Assembly: GCA_002172545.1 (NCBI GenBank)
Contig: NHFJ01000017.1
Location: 1-28,167 of the forward strand
Source of the DNA: Fidelibacterota bacterium TMED108
GTDB taxonomy: Bacteria > Fidelibacterota > Marinisomatia > Marinisomatales > TCS55
Reading direction: 5' to 3'
DNA: 28,167 bases
This document shows positions 1 through 8,732 of the stretch, one piece after another; positions within the stretch are counted from its first letter, which is position 1; the number at the start of each line of letters is the position of its first letter. The notes below the pieces were generated by a model. The model ran no database searches, was not told the DNA's origin, and saw nothing but the letters and a program-made list of their open reading frames with translations. The position numbers and the translations under genes are program-made.

Positions 1-495
1 GTGGGTCTCAATTCGGGAAGTATGGTTACAGGTAATATGGGCTCATCTATGAGAATGAATTATACTATGATGGGTGATACCGTTAATCTAGCAGCTAGAC
101 TTGAGCCAGCAGCTAAGCAATATGGTGTATATAACTTTGTCGCCAACAATACATATAAAGCTGTAAAAGATCAATTTGAATGGAGACTGCTAGACTATTT
201 GGTAGTAAAAGGAAAAAAGGAACCTGTTAAAGCTTATGAACTAGTTTCATTAAAAGGTGAAATGAGTAGGGAGCAGTCAGGGTTAGTTAGCGCATTTAAT
301 GAAGGCCTAGATCTATATTTTAAGCAGGAATGGAAAAATGCTCTCAACAAATTCAAACAGGCGTCTGAATTAGAAGAGGACTTCCTATATAGACCAACTA
401 CTCCTTCAAAGATATACATAGAGCGATGTGAAGCTTTTTTAAAAAAGCCACCTTCAAAAGATTGGAATGGTGTTTGGGCAATGAAAACAAAATAA
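1..495 (+). CDS. Class III adenylate/guanylate cyclase, C-terminal part (5' truncated)
   Basis: This is the tail of a class III nucleotide cyclase, which makes cAMP or cGMP from ATP or GTP. The frame is open from base 1; the GTG there is most likely an internal Val codon, because it falls inside the catalytic domain. Visible residues fit the family: GNMGS, then GDTVNLAARLE with D26 (substrate/base contact) and N29/R33 (transition-state Asn and Arg), counting from base 1. The last ~70 residues form a helical, TPR-like tail (FNEGLDLYFKQEWKNALNKF), common after these domains. Any upstream sensor or membrane part lies outside the window. The gene ends 12 bp before the PorX-like gene, so the two may be co-transcribed. 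ATP versus GTP specificity cannot be decided from this fragment. Confidence 0.9.
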   Translation: MGLNSGSMVTGNMGSSMRMNYTMMGDTVNLAARLEPAAKQYGVYNFVANNTYKAVKDQFEWRLLDYLVVKGKKEPVKAYELVSLKGEMSREQSGLVSAFNEGLDLYFKQEWKNALNKFKQASELEEDFLYRPTTPSKIYIERCEAFLKKPPSKDWNGVWAMKTK

Positions 496-507
496 TTTTA
501 CCAGTTT

Positions 508-2064
508 ATGAAAAACTTACAACCTAAAATACTTTGGATTGATGATGAAATCGATCATTTAAAACCACACATACTTTTTCTTCAAGAAAAAGGTTATTAT
601 GTAACTACATCTACAACCGGAAATGAGGCTCTTGGGTTTATTAAAGAGCAAAGTTTCGATCTTGTTCTGATAGATCAGTTTATGCCAGGAGATGACGGTA
701 TAGAAACATCGGTAAATATAAAATCAATCAATCCATCAGTTCCAATTATCATGATTACAAAAAGCGAAGAAGAATGGTTGATTGATGAAGCAATTTACAA
801 GAAGATAGATCGATTGTTAATTAAACCAGTAAACCCAAGTCAAATTTTTGCAGCATGCAAACAAGTGTTAGAGGGTGGCTATATTTTATCGGAAAAATCA
901 AAAGCCGAATACTTAAGCCATTTTCAAGATATTGAGAATTTAACTATTCAAGCTTCAACAATTAATGATTGGTGGGAAATTTATACTAAGCTCGTTAAAT
1001 GGCAAATAGATTTTGACGATCAAAAAGAAGAAAGCCTTATTCAAATTTTACGAGATCAGTTTAAATCGGTAAACAAAACTTTTTCCCAATATATAATTGA
1101 AAACTATCCAAAATGGTTAACAGTGGCTGATAGACCAACTTTGTCATGCGATATTTTTTCAAAAAAAATAAAACCTTTATTGAAAAGGGATAAAAAAACA
1201 TGCCTACTAGTTATGGATGCAATGAGGCTTGACCAGTTTGTAGAATTAAATACGATGTTATCGAAAGATTTTGCAGTAGAAATGGAGCCAAGCCTTTCGC
1301 TTATACCTTCTGCTACTCCGTACTCCAGAAATGCTATCTTTTCAGGTCTTTTTGCCGATGAAATGTGTGACTTATATCCAAATCAAAAAAAAGAAATGAT
1401 TGAGGATAAAGGAAGTTTGAATAACTTTGAAAAAGAATTTTTAAGCGACCAGATGAAAAAAAACGGATTCTCTGATAAGAAAATGCATTACCACAAGATC
1501 TGGATTGCTGATGAAGGAAAGAGGTTTTCATCAAAGATTAAAAACTTTATTAATAATGATCTTTTAGCTATTGTTGTTAATTTTGTTGATCAGCTAGCTC
1601 ATCGCAGATCAGAATCAGATGTTTTAAAAGAGATGGTTCCTGATGAGAGTGGTTACCGTAAAGCTGTGAGTAATTGGTATGCTAAGTCATGGATCAAAAA
1701 TGTCCTTTATGAGTTAAGTTTAGCAGGGTACAATGTTATAATGACTAGCGATCATGGTAGTGTTATGGTTAGCGAATGGGCTACTGTTTCTGCAGATAAA
1801 AGCTCATCAACTGGAATACGATATAAATATGGTACGAATATTAATACATCTGATAAGAAAGCATTAGATATTAGAATTCTTAATGAATATCGATTGCCAG
1901 ATTTAGGCGTTAGAGCCAACTATTTAATTGCTAAAGATAATTTTTATTTTGTTTATCCTAATGAGCAAAAAAAATATCAAAGAATGCTACAAAATAGCTT
2001 CCAGCATGGAGGAATTTCTATTGAAGAGATGCTTATTCCGGTTTTAACCATGAAGCCAATATGA
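508..2064 (+). CDS. porX: PorX-like response regulator with PglZ (alkaline-phosphatase-fold) effector domain
   Basis: A 518-residue two-domain protein. The N-terminal receiver (about 5-125) has acidic residues D12/D13, phosphoacceptor D56 (LVLIDQFMPG), T83 and K106. After a helical linker, the PglZ domain of the alkaline phosphatase superfamily keeps what looks like a full metal/catalytic set: D237 (VMDAMR), T270 (SATPYSRNAIFSG), D361 and H365 (FVDQLAH), D415/H416 (SDHGS) and H500 (QHGGISIEEM). Length and motifs match PorX of Bacteroidetes, which acts with kinase PorY on type IX secretion and has been described as a phosphodiesterase on oligonucleotide messengers. No kinase or T9SS gene is in this window, so its role here is open. 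It follows the cyclase by 12 bp and overlaps tsaE by 4 bp (ATGA), which suggests translational coupling. The symbol denotes similarity only. Confidence 0.85.
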   Translation: MKNLQPKILWIDDEIDHLKPHILFLQEKGYYVTTSTTGNEALGFIKEQSFDLVLIDQFMPGDDGIETSVNIKSINPSVPIIMITKSEEEWLIDEAIYKKIDRLLIKPVNPSQIFAACKQVLEGGYILSEKSKAEYLSHFQDIENLTIQASTINDWWEIYTKLVKWQIDFDDQKEESLIQILRDQFKSVNKTFSQYIIENYPKWLTVADRPTLSCDIFSKKIKPLLKRDKKTCLLVMDAMRLDQFVELNTMLSKDFAVEMEPSLSLIPSATPYSRNAIFSGLFADEMCDLYPNQKKEMIEDKGSLNNFEKEFLSDQMKKNGFSDKKMHYHKIWIADEGKRFSSKIKNFINNDLLAIVVNFVDQLAHRRSESDVLKEMVPDESGYRKAVSNWYAKSWIKNVLYELSLAGYNVIMTSDHGSVMVSEWATVSADKSSSTGIRYKYGTNINTSDKKALDIRILNEYRLPDLGVRANYLIAKDNFYFVYPNEQKKYQRMLQNSFQHGGISIEEMLIPVLTMKPI

Positions 2065-2492
2065 AGAAGTTTACTTTCAAATCACCTGAAGAAACTAAAT
2101 CTTTTGCGAAGAGCTATGCGAGGAAAATTTCAAATGGAAGTATCATTGCACTTATAGGAAATCTGGGTGCTGGAAAAACTACTTTTAGTCAGGGGTTTGC
2201 ATTTGGTTTAGGTATTAACGAATCTGTGATATCTCCTACGTTTAAACTTGTAAGTGAGTATTACGGCAAAAGAGCTCTTAACCATATTGACTGCTACCGT
2301 TTAGAATCTTCAAGTGATTTTTTAAATATAGGAGGAGAGAATTTTCTTAATACTAACGATGGAATCACTCTTATTGAGTGGGCCGATAGAATCAAAGATA
2401 TATGGCTTGATGATTGGATAATTATTTATTTTGATCGCGATGAAAATGATAGCAATACAAGGCATATAAAAATTACAGGTAATAATCAGTGA
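2061..2492 (+). CDS. tsaE: tRNA threonylcarbamoyladenosine biosynthesis ATPase TsaE
   Basis: TsaE is the small ATPase that works with TsaB and TsaD to place threonylcarbamoyl on A37 of ANN-decoding tRNAs (t6A). The 143-residue length is normal for the family. The Walker A motif GNLGAGKT is at residues 33-40, followed by the family motifs SPTFKLVSEY, HIDCYRL and IEWADRI. The ATG lies within the stop of the PorX-like gene (ATGA), and the 3' end overlaps tsaB by 4 bp (GTGA), so all three are probably translated as a coupled set. TsaC and TsaD are not in the window and must be encoded elsewhere if the pathway is complete. Confidence 0.95.
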   Translation: MKKFTFKSPEETKSFAKSYARKISNGSIIALIGNLGAGKTTFSQGFAFGLGINESVISPTFKLVSEYYGKRALNHIDCYRLESSSDFLNIGGENFLNTNDGITLIEWADRIKDIWLDDWIIIYFDRDENDSNTRHIKITGNNQ

Positions 2493-3100
2493 ATATATTA
2501 TCAATTGATACTTCAACGGATTGGTGTGGAATTTCTCTTTTCAAAGACAGTAAATGTAAAAATTTAATAGAAAAATATATTCCTAAAAAACACTCCGAAA
2601 TGCTTCCAATATTTTTTGAGTCAATCATTAAAGATTCTGGTTTCAATAAAAAAAGTATTGATGCAATTGCTGTAACAATTGGACCAGGCTCTTTTACTGG
2701 ATTAAGAATTGGTTTAGGTTTTTCAAAAGGCTTAGCATATGCATTAAATAAGCCAATAGTACCCGTGCCAACTCTTCAAGCTATTGGAAATGATTCCGTT
2801 GCGGAATTTAATGATTTTATAGTACTGCTTTTTTCGCACAGAAATATTGTATACTTTCAAGAATTCGTAAATAAAAAACCTGAAGATTCTCCTAAATCAT
2901 CTGTTTTTAATGAAATCGATTTAAATAAAAATATCGTCCAATATGGCTGCGAAGATCTTTTAGGTTCTAAATCCTTTCATACAGCTCATCCATCTGCTGA
3001 AGTAGTTGGAAATTTAGCGCTTGAAAATTTTAATGAATGGAAAATTGATGAACCATCTACGCTTACCTCAAATTACATCTCACCCTTTGAAATTGGTTAG
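2489..3100 (+). CDS. tsaB: t6A biosynthesis dimerisation protein TsaB (YeaZ)
   Basis: TsaB is an inactive ASKHA-fold paralogue of TsaD that scaffolds the t6A-forming complex. Evidence is the N-terminal ILSIDTSTDWCGISLF strand/phosphate loop and the hallmark GPGSFTGLRIGLGFSKGLAYA-like segment near residues 68-88. The start is GTG, embedded in the tsaE stop codon (GTGA); no ATG fits. At 203 residues it is somewhat shorter than the typical 220-230, with the second subdomain trimmed, as often seen in compact genomes. It is followed after 2 bp by the RimI-like gene, the classic tsaE-tsaB-rimI neighbourhood. Confidence 0.93.
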   Translation: MNILSIDTSTDWCGISLFKDSKCKNLIEKYIPKKHSEMLPIFFESIIKDSGFNKKSIDAIAVTIGPGSFTGLRIGLGFSKGLAYALNKPIVPVPTLQAIGNDSVAEFNDFIVLLFSHRNIVYFQEFVNKKPEDSPKSSVFNEIDLNKNIVQYGCEDLLGSKSFHTAHPSAEVVGNLALENFNEWKIDEPSTLTSNYISPFEIG

Positions 3101-3102
3101 TT

Positions 3103-3534
3103 ATGAAAATAAGAGATGCTATTATTGAGGATGCAATTAAAATTTTCAAAATCGAACAAAATGTTTTCAAAGATCATTGGGCTTTAAAATCTATAAAATC
3201 AGAATTTTTAAAGCCTAACCACTCTTTTATATCAGTTTTAGAAATTGAAAACAATATTATAGGCTATATCTTTCAAAGAATAATTTATAATCAAAATCAT
3301 ATAATAAATTTAGCGATTGATGTTCCTTTTCAACATAAGGGTTACGGAAAATTTTTACTCAGTAAAATACTTGAAAAAAATAGTCATGATACTGATGTAT
3401 TTTTAGAGGTAAAAGAAGCTAATTTCCCAGCAATAAAACTTTATTCTGATTTGGGATTTGAAGAAATTAAAAAAAAAGATAGATATTATTCTGATGGTTC
3501 AAATGCTGTCTTTATGTTAAAAAAAAATAAATAA
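3103..3534 (+). CDS. rimI: GNAT N-acetyltransferase, RimI family (ribosomal protein S18 alanine acetyltransferase)
   Basis: A 143-residue GNAT-fold acetyltransferase. The acetyl-CoA pyrophosphate-binding motif Q-x-x-G-x-G is seen as PFQHKGYGKFLLS at about residues 77-89, preceded by the beta-4 strand INLAIDV. The C-terminal segment (EVKEANFPAIKLYSDLGF) matches the RimI N/A-x-x-L-Y-x-x-x-G-F signature. RimI acetylates the N-terminal Ala of S18, and the family often sits beside tsaB, as here (2 bp gap). The exact substrate is inferred from family and context. The accD start follows 1 bp after its stop. Confidence 0.88.
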   Translation: MKIRDAIIEDAIKIFKIEQNVFKDHWALKSIKSEFLKPNHSFISVLEIENNIIGYIFQRIIYNQNHIINLAIDVPFQHKGYGKFLLSKILEKNSHDTDVFLEVKEANFPAIKLYSDLGFEEIKKKDRYYSDGSNAVFMLKKNK

Positions 3535-3535
3535 C

Positions 3536-4375
3536 ATGGCTTGGTTTAGTAGAAAAGATAAAAATATTTCTCCTGATGTTGTAAAAAAGGATATCCCAGG
3601 AGGATTATGGTCAAAATGTCCATCGTGTTCAGAGATTCAGTATAAACCTGAATTAGAAAAAAATTCTTATGTTTGTCAACATTGCCAGCATCATTTTAGG
3701 ATGACTCCAGAAATTTATTTCGATTTGTTGATAGACTCCGCATCAAAAAAAGATTTATTCACAGAAATAAGCTCTACTGATACCCTTGATTTTGTTGCAG
3801 AAAAAAAATATTCTGATCAATTAAAAAAGGCTATCGAAAAAACTGGTAAAAGTGATGCAATTAGTTGCGCTGAGGGAAAGATAAATGGTAAAAAAGTTGT
3901 TTTAGGTGTTATGAATTTTTCCTTTATTGGCGGAAGTATGGGTTCAGCGGTTGGTGAAATAATATCTAGATGTATTGATATGGCGGGAAAAAATAAGTTG
4001 CCATTTATTTTAATATGCTCGTCTGGAGGTGCGCGCATGCAAGAATCAGCGCTTTCTTTAATGCAATTAGCTAAAACCAGCTCAAAGCTTGCTAGGTTTC
4101 ACAGAAACGGTGGGTTATATATACCATTATTAACAGACCCTACGACTGGAGGCGTTACGGCAAGTTTCGGTATGCTTGGAGATGTTATTTTAGCAGAACC
4201 TGGCGCACTCATTGGCTTTGCTGGACCCAGAGTAATAAAGCAAACTATTGGCGAAAATCTTCCTGAAGGTTTTCAGACTTCTGAGTTTCTTTTAGAAAAA
4301 GGCTTTGTAGATCACATTGTAACGCGGGATGAGATGAAGTCTAAAATATCTAGCATAATTGATTTTTTCTCATAA
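3536..4375 (+). CDS. accD: Acetyl-CoA carboxylase carboxyltransferase subunit beta
   Basis: AccD is the beta half of the carboxyltransferase that moves CO2 from carboxybiotin to acetyl-CoA to give malonyl-CoA, the first step of fatty-acid synthesis. The N-terminal zinc ribbon is intact, with C28, C31, C47 and C50. The crotonase-like core shows SGGARMQESALSLMQLAK and TDPTTGGVTASFGMLGD, followed by AEPGALIGFAGPRVI, all highly conserved. The 279-residue length is normal. AccA, AccB and AccC are not in the window. The stop shares one base with the surE start (TAATG), implying coupling. Confidence 0.97.
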   Translation: MAWFSRKDKNISPDVVKKDIPGGLWSKCPSCSEIQYKPELEKNSYVCQHCQHHFRMTPEIYFDLLIDSASKKDLFTEISSTDTLDFVAEKKYSDQLKKAIEKTGKSDAISCAEGKINGKKVVLGVMNFSFIGGSMGSAVGEIISRCIDMAGKNKLPFILICSSGGARMQESALSLMQLAKTSSKLARFHRNGGLYIPLLTDPTTGGVTASFGMLGDVILAEPGALIGFAGPRVIKQTIGENLPEGFQTSEFLLEKGFVDHIVTRDEMKSKISSIIDFFS

Positions 4376-5139
4376 TGTCGTCACCATCGATTTTAATAGT
4401 TAACGATGACAGCATTTTCTCAGAGGGGATTAAAGCTCTTTGGGAGGCTATGTCTGAAATTGGCAAAACTACAGTTGTTGCTCCCAAATCAGAGCATAGC
4501 GGATCTGGTCACGCAATTACAATTTCACGCCCCCTTCAGTCTGAAAAAATTAATTTGGAATATGGTTTGTCAGGGTATGCTGTCAATGGAACACCTGCTG
4601 ATTCAGTAAAGTTTGCAACTAGTTTATTGATGGAAAAAAAGCCTGATATTTTAGTTTCAGGAATAAATCCTGGATCCAATGTTGGTCAAAGCATACTTTA
4701 TTCAGGTACAGTTTCTGCTGCTAGAGAAGGGACTTTTAGAGGAATAAGTTCAATTGCTATCAGTATTGATGGTGATAGCAATATTGATTACTCATCTGCA
4801 AAGGATATATCAAAAAATATTGCTCAATCTGTTCTTAAAAACAGATTGCCGAAAGATACACTGCTCAATGTTACTATACCTAATATACCGAAAGAAGAAA
4901 TGAAGGGAGTTAAAATTACAAAGCAAGGTTCAATGTATTTTATAGATAATTTTGAGAAAGTAGAGAATAGTAGGGGCATTGAAAATTATTGGTTAACTGC
5001 AAACCAGAATGACCCAGATATGTCAAAAGACAATGACAGCGTTGCAGTTAAAGAGGGATTTATCAGCGTTACTCCTTTGCATTCAGAGCAAACTAATTTT
5101 TCATTTATTGAAGAATTAACTAAATGGAGCTTGAATTAG
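4375..5139 (+). CDS. surE: 5'/3'-nucleotidase SurE
   Basis: SurE is a metal-dependent nucleoside monophosphatase (also active on short polyphosphate) linked to stationary-phase survival. The metal-binding set is present: D11/D12 in NDDSI, S42 in SGSGHAITISRPL and N98 in SGINPGSNVG. The hallmark VNGTPADSVKFA and LYSGTVSAAREG segments are also present. The usual NDDG motif reads NDDS here, a small change next to the metal site that is unlikely to abolish activity. The 254-residue length is normal. It overlaps accD by 1 bp and is 4 bp from guaA, so it belongs to the same transcription unit. Confidence 0.95.
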   Translation: MSSPSILIVNDDSIFSEGIKALWEAMSEIGKTTVVAPKSEHSGSGHAITISRPLQSEKINLEYGLSGYAVNGTPADSVKFATSLLMEKKPDILVSGINPGSNVGQSILYSGTVSAAREGTFRGISSIAISIDGDSNIDYSSAKDISKNIAQSVLKNRLPKDTLLNVTIPNIPKEEMKGVKITKQGSMYFIDNFEKVENSRGIENYWLTANQNDPDMSKDNDSVAVKEGFISVTPLHSEQTNFSFIEELTKWSLN

Positions 5140-5143
5140 GATC

Positions 5144-6685
5144 ATGAAATCTAATGGAGTTATGATTCTTGATTTTGGTTCACAATACACCAAATTAATA
5201 GCCAGAAGAGTTAGAGAAGAAAATATTTATTCTGAGATATTCCCTCATAATATTTCATTAAAAGAAATTAACAAAATAAAACCATCTGCTATAATTCTAT
5301 CTGGAGGACCTTCAAGCGTTTTTTCAAATACCGCTTTAAAAATTGACCTTAGAATTTTAGAGCTTCCCGTACCAATTCTTGGAATATGCTACGGTCTTCA
5401 GTTATTAGCGCATTCATATAATGGCAGTGTTGAAGAAAAAAATAGCGGAGAATATGGCTTATCAAAATTGAATATTGATAGTTCTCATGAAATTTTCTCA
5501 GGTATTCCAGATGAAATTAATACGTGGATGAGCCATATGGACCAAGTTACCAAAGTTCCTCAAAATTGGAATGTACTTGCTAAGTCATCAAACAATATTA
5601 TTGCTGCAATATCAAATGAGGATTCTTCCAGGATAGGTTTACAATTCCATCCTGAAGTAGTTCATACAGAATATGGAAAGGAAATACTTAGTAACTTTTT
5701 AATTAGAATTGCCAAATGTCCAGCAGATTGGAATGCGAGTAATTACATTAGCGATCAAATAAGCAAGATAAAAGAAGAAGTCGGCGATGATAAACTTATT
5801 ATTGGAGTAAGTGGGGGTGTTGATTCCACGGTTGCAGCAGCTTTGATACATAAGGCAATCGGCAATCAGTCTACAGCGGTTTTAATTGATCATGGATTAA
5901 TGAGAAAAAATGAAGCAGAAATATGTGTAGCGGCACTTAAAAAAGGTTTAGGTGTAAATATTCATAGTTATGACGAGTCTAGCGTATTTCTTTCAAAATT
6001 AAATAATAAAAAAGACCCGGAAGAGAAAAGAAAAATTATTGGAAATCAGTTTATTGAATCTTTTGAAAAAATTTCTAAAATATTTGGAGATGTAAAATTT
6101 TTAGCACAGGGAACTTTATATCCAGATGTAATTGAAAGCGGGTTTGGAGTTGGAGGCAAATCTCATACTATTAAAAGTCATCATAATGTTGGCGGTCTTC
6201 CCGAAAATATGAATTTTAAGCTTATAGAGCCACTTCGCGATCTTTTTAAAGACGAGGTTCGCAAAGTAGGAATTGAGCTTGGTCTTCCATCCGCCCTTGT
6301 TCATAGACACCCTTTTCCTGGCCCAGGATTGGCGGTCAGGATTATTGGAAAAATTACAAAAGAGAGGACTATTATTCTTCAGGAGGCTGATAAGATTTTT
6401 ATTGATATACTTCATGAAGATGGTCTTTATGATGATATTTGGCAAGCATTTGCTGTTCTAATTCCCATTAAAACAGTTGGGGTCATGGGAGATCAAAGAA
6501 CCTATGAGAATTTGCTAGCACTAAGAGCGGTTTCTAGCACCGATGGAATGACCGCTGATTGGTTTAAAATTCCCGATAAGACGCTGGCTAAAGTTTCAAA
6601 CAAAATAGTAAACTCAGTTAAAGGGGTTAACAGAGTAGTGTACGATATTACCTCTAAGCCTCCGGGAACAATTGAATGGGAGTAG
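5144..6685 (+). CDS. guaA: GMP synthase (glutamine-hydrolysing)
   Basis: GuaA converts XMP to GMP using glutamine nitrogen and ATP. The class I glutamine amidotransferase domain (about 5-190) has the catalytic triad C82 (GICYGLQ), H169 and E171 (FHPEV). The ATP pyrophosphatase domain carries the PP-loop SGGVDS at 223-228. The C-terminal dimerisation domain ends in the canonical KPPGTIEWE. The 513-residue length is close to the usual 510-525. An AGGA Shine-Dalgarno-like stretch precedes the ATG. The gene is 4 bp downstream of surE and is the last gene before a 79 bp gap. Confidence 0.97.
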   Translation: MKSNGVMILDFGSQYTKLIARRVREENIYSEIFPHNISLKEINKIKPSAIILSGGPSSVFSNTALKIDLRILELPVPILGICYGLQLLAHSYNGSVEEKNSGEYGLSKLNIDSSHEIFSGIPDEINTWMSHMDQVTKVPQNWNVLAKSSNNIIAAISNEDSSRIGLQFHPEVVHTEYGKEILSNFLIRIAKCPADWNASNYISDQISKIKEEVGDDKLIIGVSGGVDSTVAAALIHKAIGNQSTAVLIDHGLMRKNEAEICVAALKKGLGVNIHSYDESSVFLSKLNNKKDPEEKRKIIGNQFIESFEKISKIFGDVKFLAQGTLYPDVIESGFGVGGKSHTIKSHHNVGGLPENMNFKLIEPLRDLFKDEVRKVGIELGLPSALVHRHPFPGPGLAVRIIGKITKERTIILQEADKIFIDILHEDGLYDDIWQAFAVLIPIKTVGVMGDQRTYENLLALRAVSSTDGMTADWFKIPDKTLAKVSNKIVNSVKGVNRVVYDITSKPPGTIEWE

Positions 6686-6764
6686 TTCATTTAAGCGGTG
6701 ACTTGAATCACATTACCCTAAAGTTATTTAAAATAATTTACATATATAAAATGGAAGAAGAATT

Positions 6765-8603
6765 ATGTGCGGAATAATTAGTTATTATGGCAAAAGGGAT
6801 TCAGTGCCTTTTTTAATCAACGGACTTAGGCGATTAGAGTATCGCGGATATGATTCAGCCGGTATAGCATTAATGAAAGATGGCTCTATAGAAGCTGTTA
6901 AAAAAGCAGGTAAAGTTGATGAGCTTGAAAAAAAATTGAAGGAGTCACCAATAAAAGGCTCTATTGGTATTGCTCATACTAGATGGGCAACTCATGGAGA
7001 GCCAAGCGATATAAATGCTCATCCACATAAAGATAAAACTGGTAAGATTTTTTTAATACATAATGGCATAATTGAAAACTACTCTACTATTAAAGAAGTT
7101 CTAACTCGAAAAGGGTTTCAATTTAAAAGCCAAACAGATACAGAGGCGCTTGTAAATTTAATTTCAGATATTTATTATGCAGATGGGTTGAATTTTGAAC
7201 AAGCAGTTGAAGCAGCTTTAAATCAAGTGGTTGGAACTTATGGAATTGTAGCGTTTTGTAGCGATGAGCCTAACAAACTTGTAGCGGCTCGCCACGGTAG
7301 TCCGCTTGTTCTAGGTGTAGGTAAAGATGAGTATTTTATTGCAAGCGATGCTTCCCCTATCGTTGAGCACACAAGGAATGTAATTTATTTAGATGAGGGA
7401 GAGATCATCACAATAAATGAAAAAGGTCATTCTATTAGATCTATGAAAGATGATGTCATAGTAAATAAAGAAACTACAGAAATTGAATTTAGTATTGAGG
7501 AAATTGAAAAAGGTGAATTTCCTCATTTTATGCTAAAAGAAATTTATGAACAAGTTTTCACAATTAAAGATACGATGCGAGGAAGAATAAACCCAATTGA
7601 TGGAACAGCTCATTTGGGTGGGATTGAGCATCAAATGAGTAGAATTCAAAATGCTCATAGGATTTACATAACTGCTTGTGGAACCTCATGGCATGCTGGA
7701 TTAATAGGTAAATATTTGATAGAAGAGTATGCGGGTATTCCTGTTCATGTTGAGTATGCTTCTGAATTTCGCTATAGAAAACCTATTGTAGACTCAAATA
7801 CTGTTGTTATTGGTATTTCACAATCTGGAGAAACAGCAGACACACTAGCAGCAATAAGAAAAGCTAAAGACTTTGGAGCCTTAACTGTTGGAATTTGCAA
7901 CGTAGTAGGTTCATCAGTTGCTCGAGAAACTGATTGCGGTATTTATACACATGCAGGTCCTGAGATTGGAGTTGCATCAACCAAAGCCTTTACATCGCAA
8001 GTAACAGTATTATTTCTTTTATCTTTGTGTTTTGGAAGAAATAAAAATCTTTCATCTCAAACTGGTAAAAAATACGCAACTGCATTATTTAATATTGGGG
8101 AACACGTAAAAACCATATTAGATGGATCAGACTCTATCTTAGAGGTTGCAAAATCTACAGTTAAAGCAGACAATTTTCTTTATTTAGGCAGAGGTTTAAA
8201 CTTTCCAGTAGCACTAGAGGGGGCATTAAAATTAAAAGAAATATCCTATATCCATGCAGAGGGTTATCCTGCTGCTGAAATGAAGCATGGTCCTATCGCA
8301 CTTATTGATGAAAAAATGCCTGTAGTTTGCCTAGCCCCTCATGATAAAACCTTTCAAAAAGTTTTATCAAATATTCAAGAGGTTAAAGCTAGAAAAGGTG
8401 TGATTATTACCGTTACAGATAAAAGAACGCCAGAACTTGAGAAAATTTCAGACTATATAATCGATGTACCTTCAACTCACCCTAAAGTTTTCCCAATCCT
8501 ATCTTCAGTTTCATTGCAGTTATTAGCATATCACCTTGCAGTTTTAAGGGACTGTGATATCGATCAACCTAGAAATTTAGCTAAAAGTGTTACCGTAGAA
8601 TAA
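6765..8603 (+). CDS. glmS: Glutamine-fructose-6-phosphate aminotransferase (isomerising)
   Basis: GlmS makes glucosamine-6-phosphate from fructose-6-phosphate and glutamine, the entry to UDP-GlcNAc for peptidoglycan, LPS and the glycans encoded downstream. The Ntn glutaminase domain starts MCGIISYYG, with Cys2 as nucleophile after Met removal; RRLEYRGYDSAG and HTRWATHGEPS follow. Two SIS sugar-isomerase domains are seen (CGTSWHAGL and GISQSGETADT in the first; YLGRGLNFPVALEGALKLKE in the second), and the C-terminus ends KSVTVE. The 612-residue length matches the E. coli enzyme (609). A GGAAGAAG Shine-Dalgarno fixes the ATG start. The 79 bp leader is too short for a glmS ribozyme. Confidence 0.97.
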   Translation: MCGIISYYGKRDSVPFLINGLRRLEYRGYDSAGIALMKDGSIEAVKKAGKVDELEKKLKESPIKGSIGIAHTRWATHGEPSDINAHPHKDKTGKIFLIHNGIIENYSTIKEVLTRKGFQFKSQTDTEALVNLISDIYYADGLNFEQAVEAALNQVVGTYGIVAFCSDEPNKLVAARHGSPLVLGVGKDEYFIASDASPIVEHTRNVIYLDEGEIITINEKGHSIRSMKDDVIVNKETTEIEFSIEEIEKGEFPHFMLKEIYEQVFTIKDTMRGRINPIDGTAHLGGIEHQMSRIQNAHRIYITACGTSWHAGLIGKYLIEEYAGIPVHVEYASEFRYRKPIVDSNTVVIGISQSGETADTLAAIRKAKDFGALTVGICNVVGSSVARETDCGIYTHAGPEIGVASTKAFTSQVTVLFLLSLCFGRNKNLSSQTGKKYATALFNIGEHVKTILDGSDSILEVAKSTVKADNFLYLGRGLNFPVALEGALKLKEISYIHAEGYPAAEMKHGPIALIDEKMPVVCLAPHDKTFQKVLSNIQEVKARKGVIITVTDKRTPELEKISDYIIDVPSTHPKVFPILSSVSLQLLAYHLAVLRDCDIDQPRNLAKSVTVE

Positions 8604-8671
8604 TTCAAGTTTTTGGGGTTGACACTACAAGTTAGAAGTGCAAGTTACCGTCTATAAACCCTTTCTATTTC

Positions 8672-8708
8672 CTAACTATACAAGCTATAGGAACACTGTA
8701 TAAGTTAG
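8672..8708 (+). repeat. Inverted repeat / potential hairpin downstream of glmS
   Basis: CTAACTATAC (8672-8681) is complementary to GTATAAGTTAG (8698-8708), giving a 10 bp stem with a single bulged A and a 16-nt loop. The loop side also contains CTATA-CAAGC-TATAG, a smaller overlapping inverted repeat. There is no uridine run directly after it, so it is not a standard rho-independent terminator. It could be a processed 3' end or a regulatory structure. Confidence 0.5.
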
Positions 8709-8732
8709 ATAAAAATCCTTAGTTGACGTATT

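Noticed and set aside
1-3. GTG at base 1 as a true start codon
   Set aside because: It lies within the conserved catalytic domain of a class III cyclase, so the gene clearly begins upstream of the window.
508-2064. Claim that the organism has a type IX secretion system
   Set aside because: The PorX-like protein is the only T9SS-linked gene seen; no structural por/gld/spr gene or C-terminal sorting domain protein was found in the window.
2489-3100. tsaB as a truncated pseudogene (203 aa)
   Set aside because: The signature motifs are intact, both ends overlap or abut neighbours in normal operon fashion, and short TsaB proteins are common.
6686-6764. A glmS ribozyme/riboswitch upstream of glmS
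   Set aside because: The gap is only 79 bp, shorter than the catalytic glmS RNA, and shows just a 4 bp GTGA/TCAC inverted repeat. Nothing of the ribozyme core is recognisable.
8619-8647. Promoter from the perfect TTGACA at 8619
   Set aside because: At 16-18 bp spacing there is no acceptable -10 hexamer (AAGTTA), and it lies ~200 bp before the next gene; the 8733-8762 pair is better placed.
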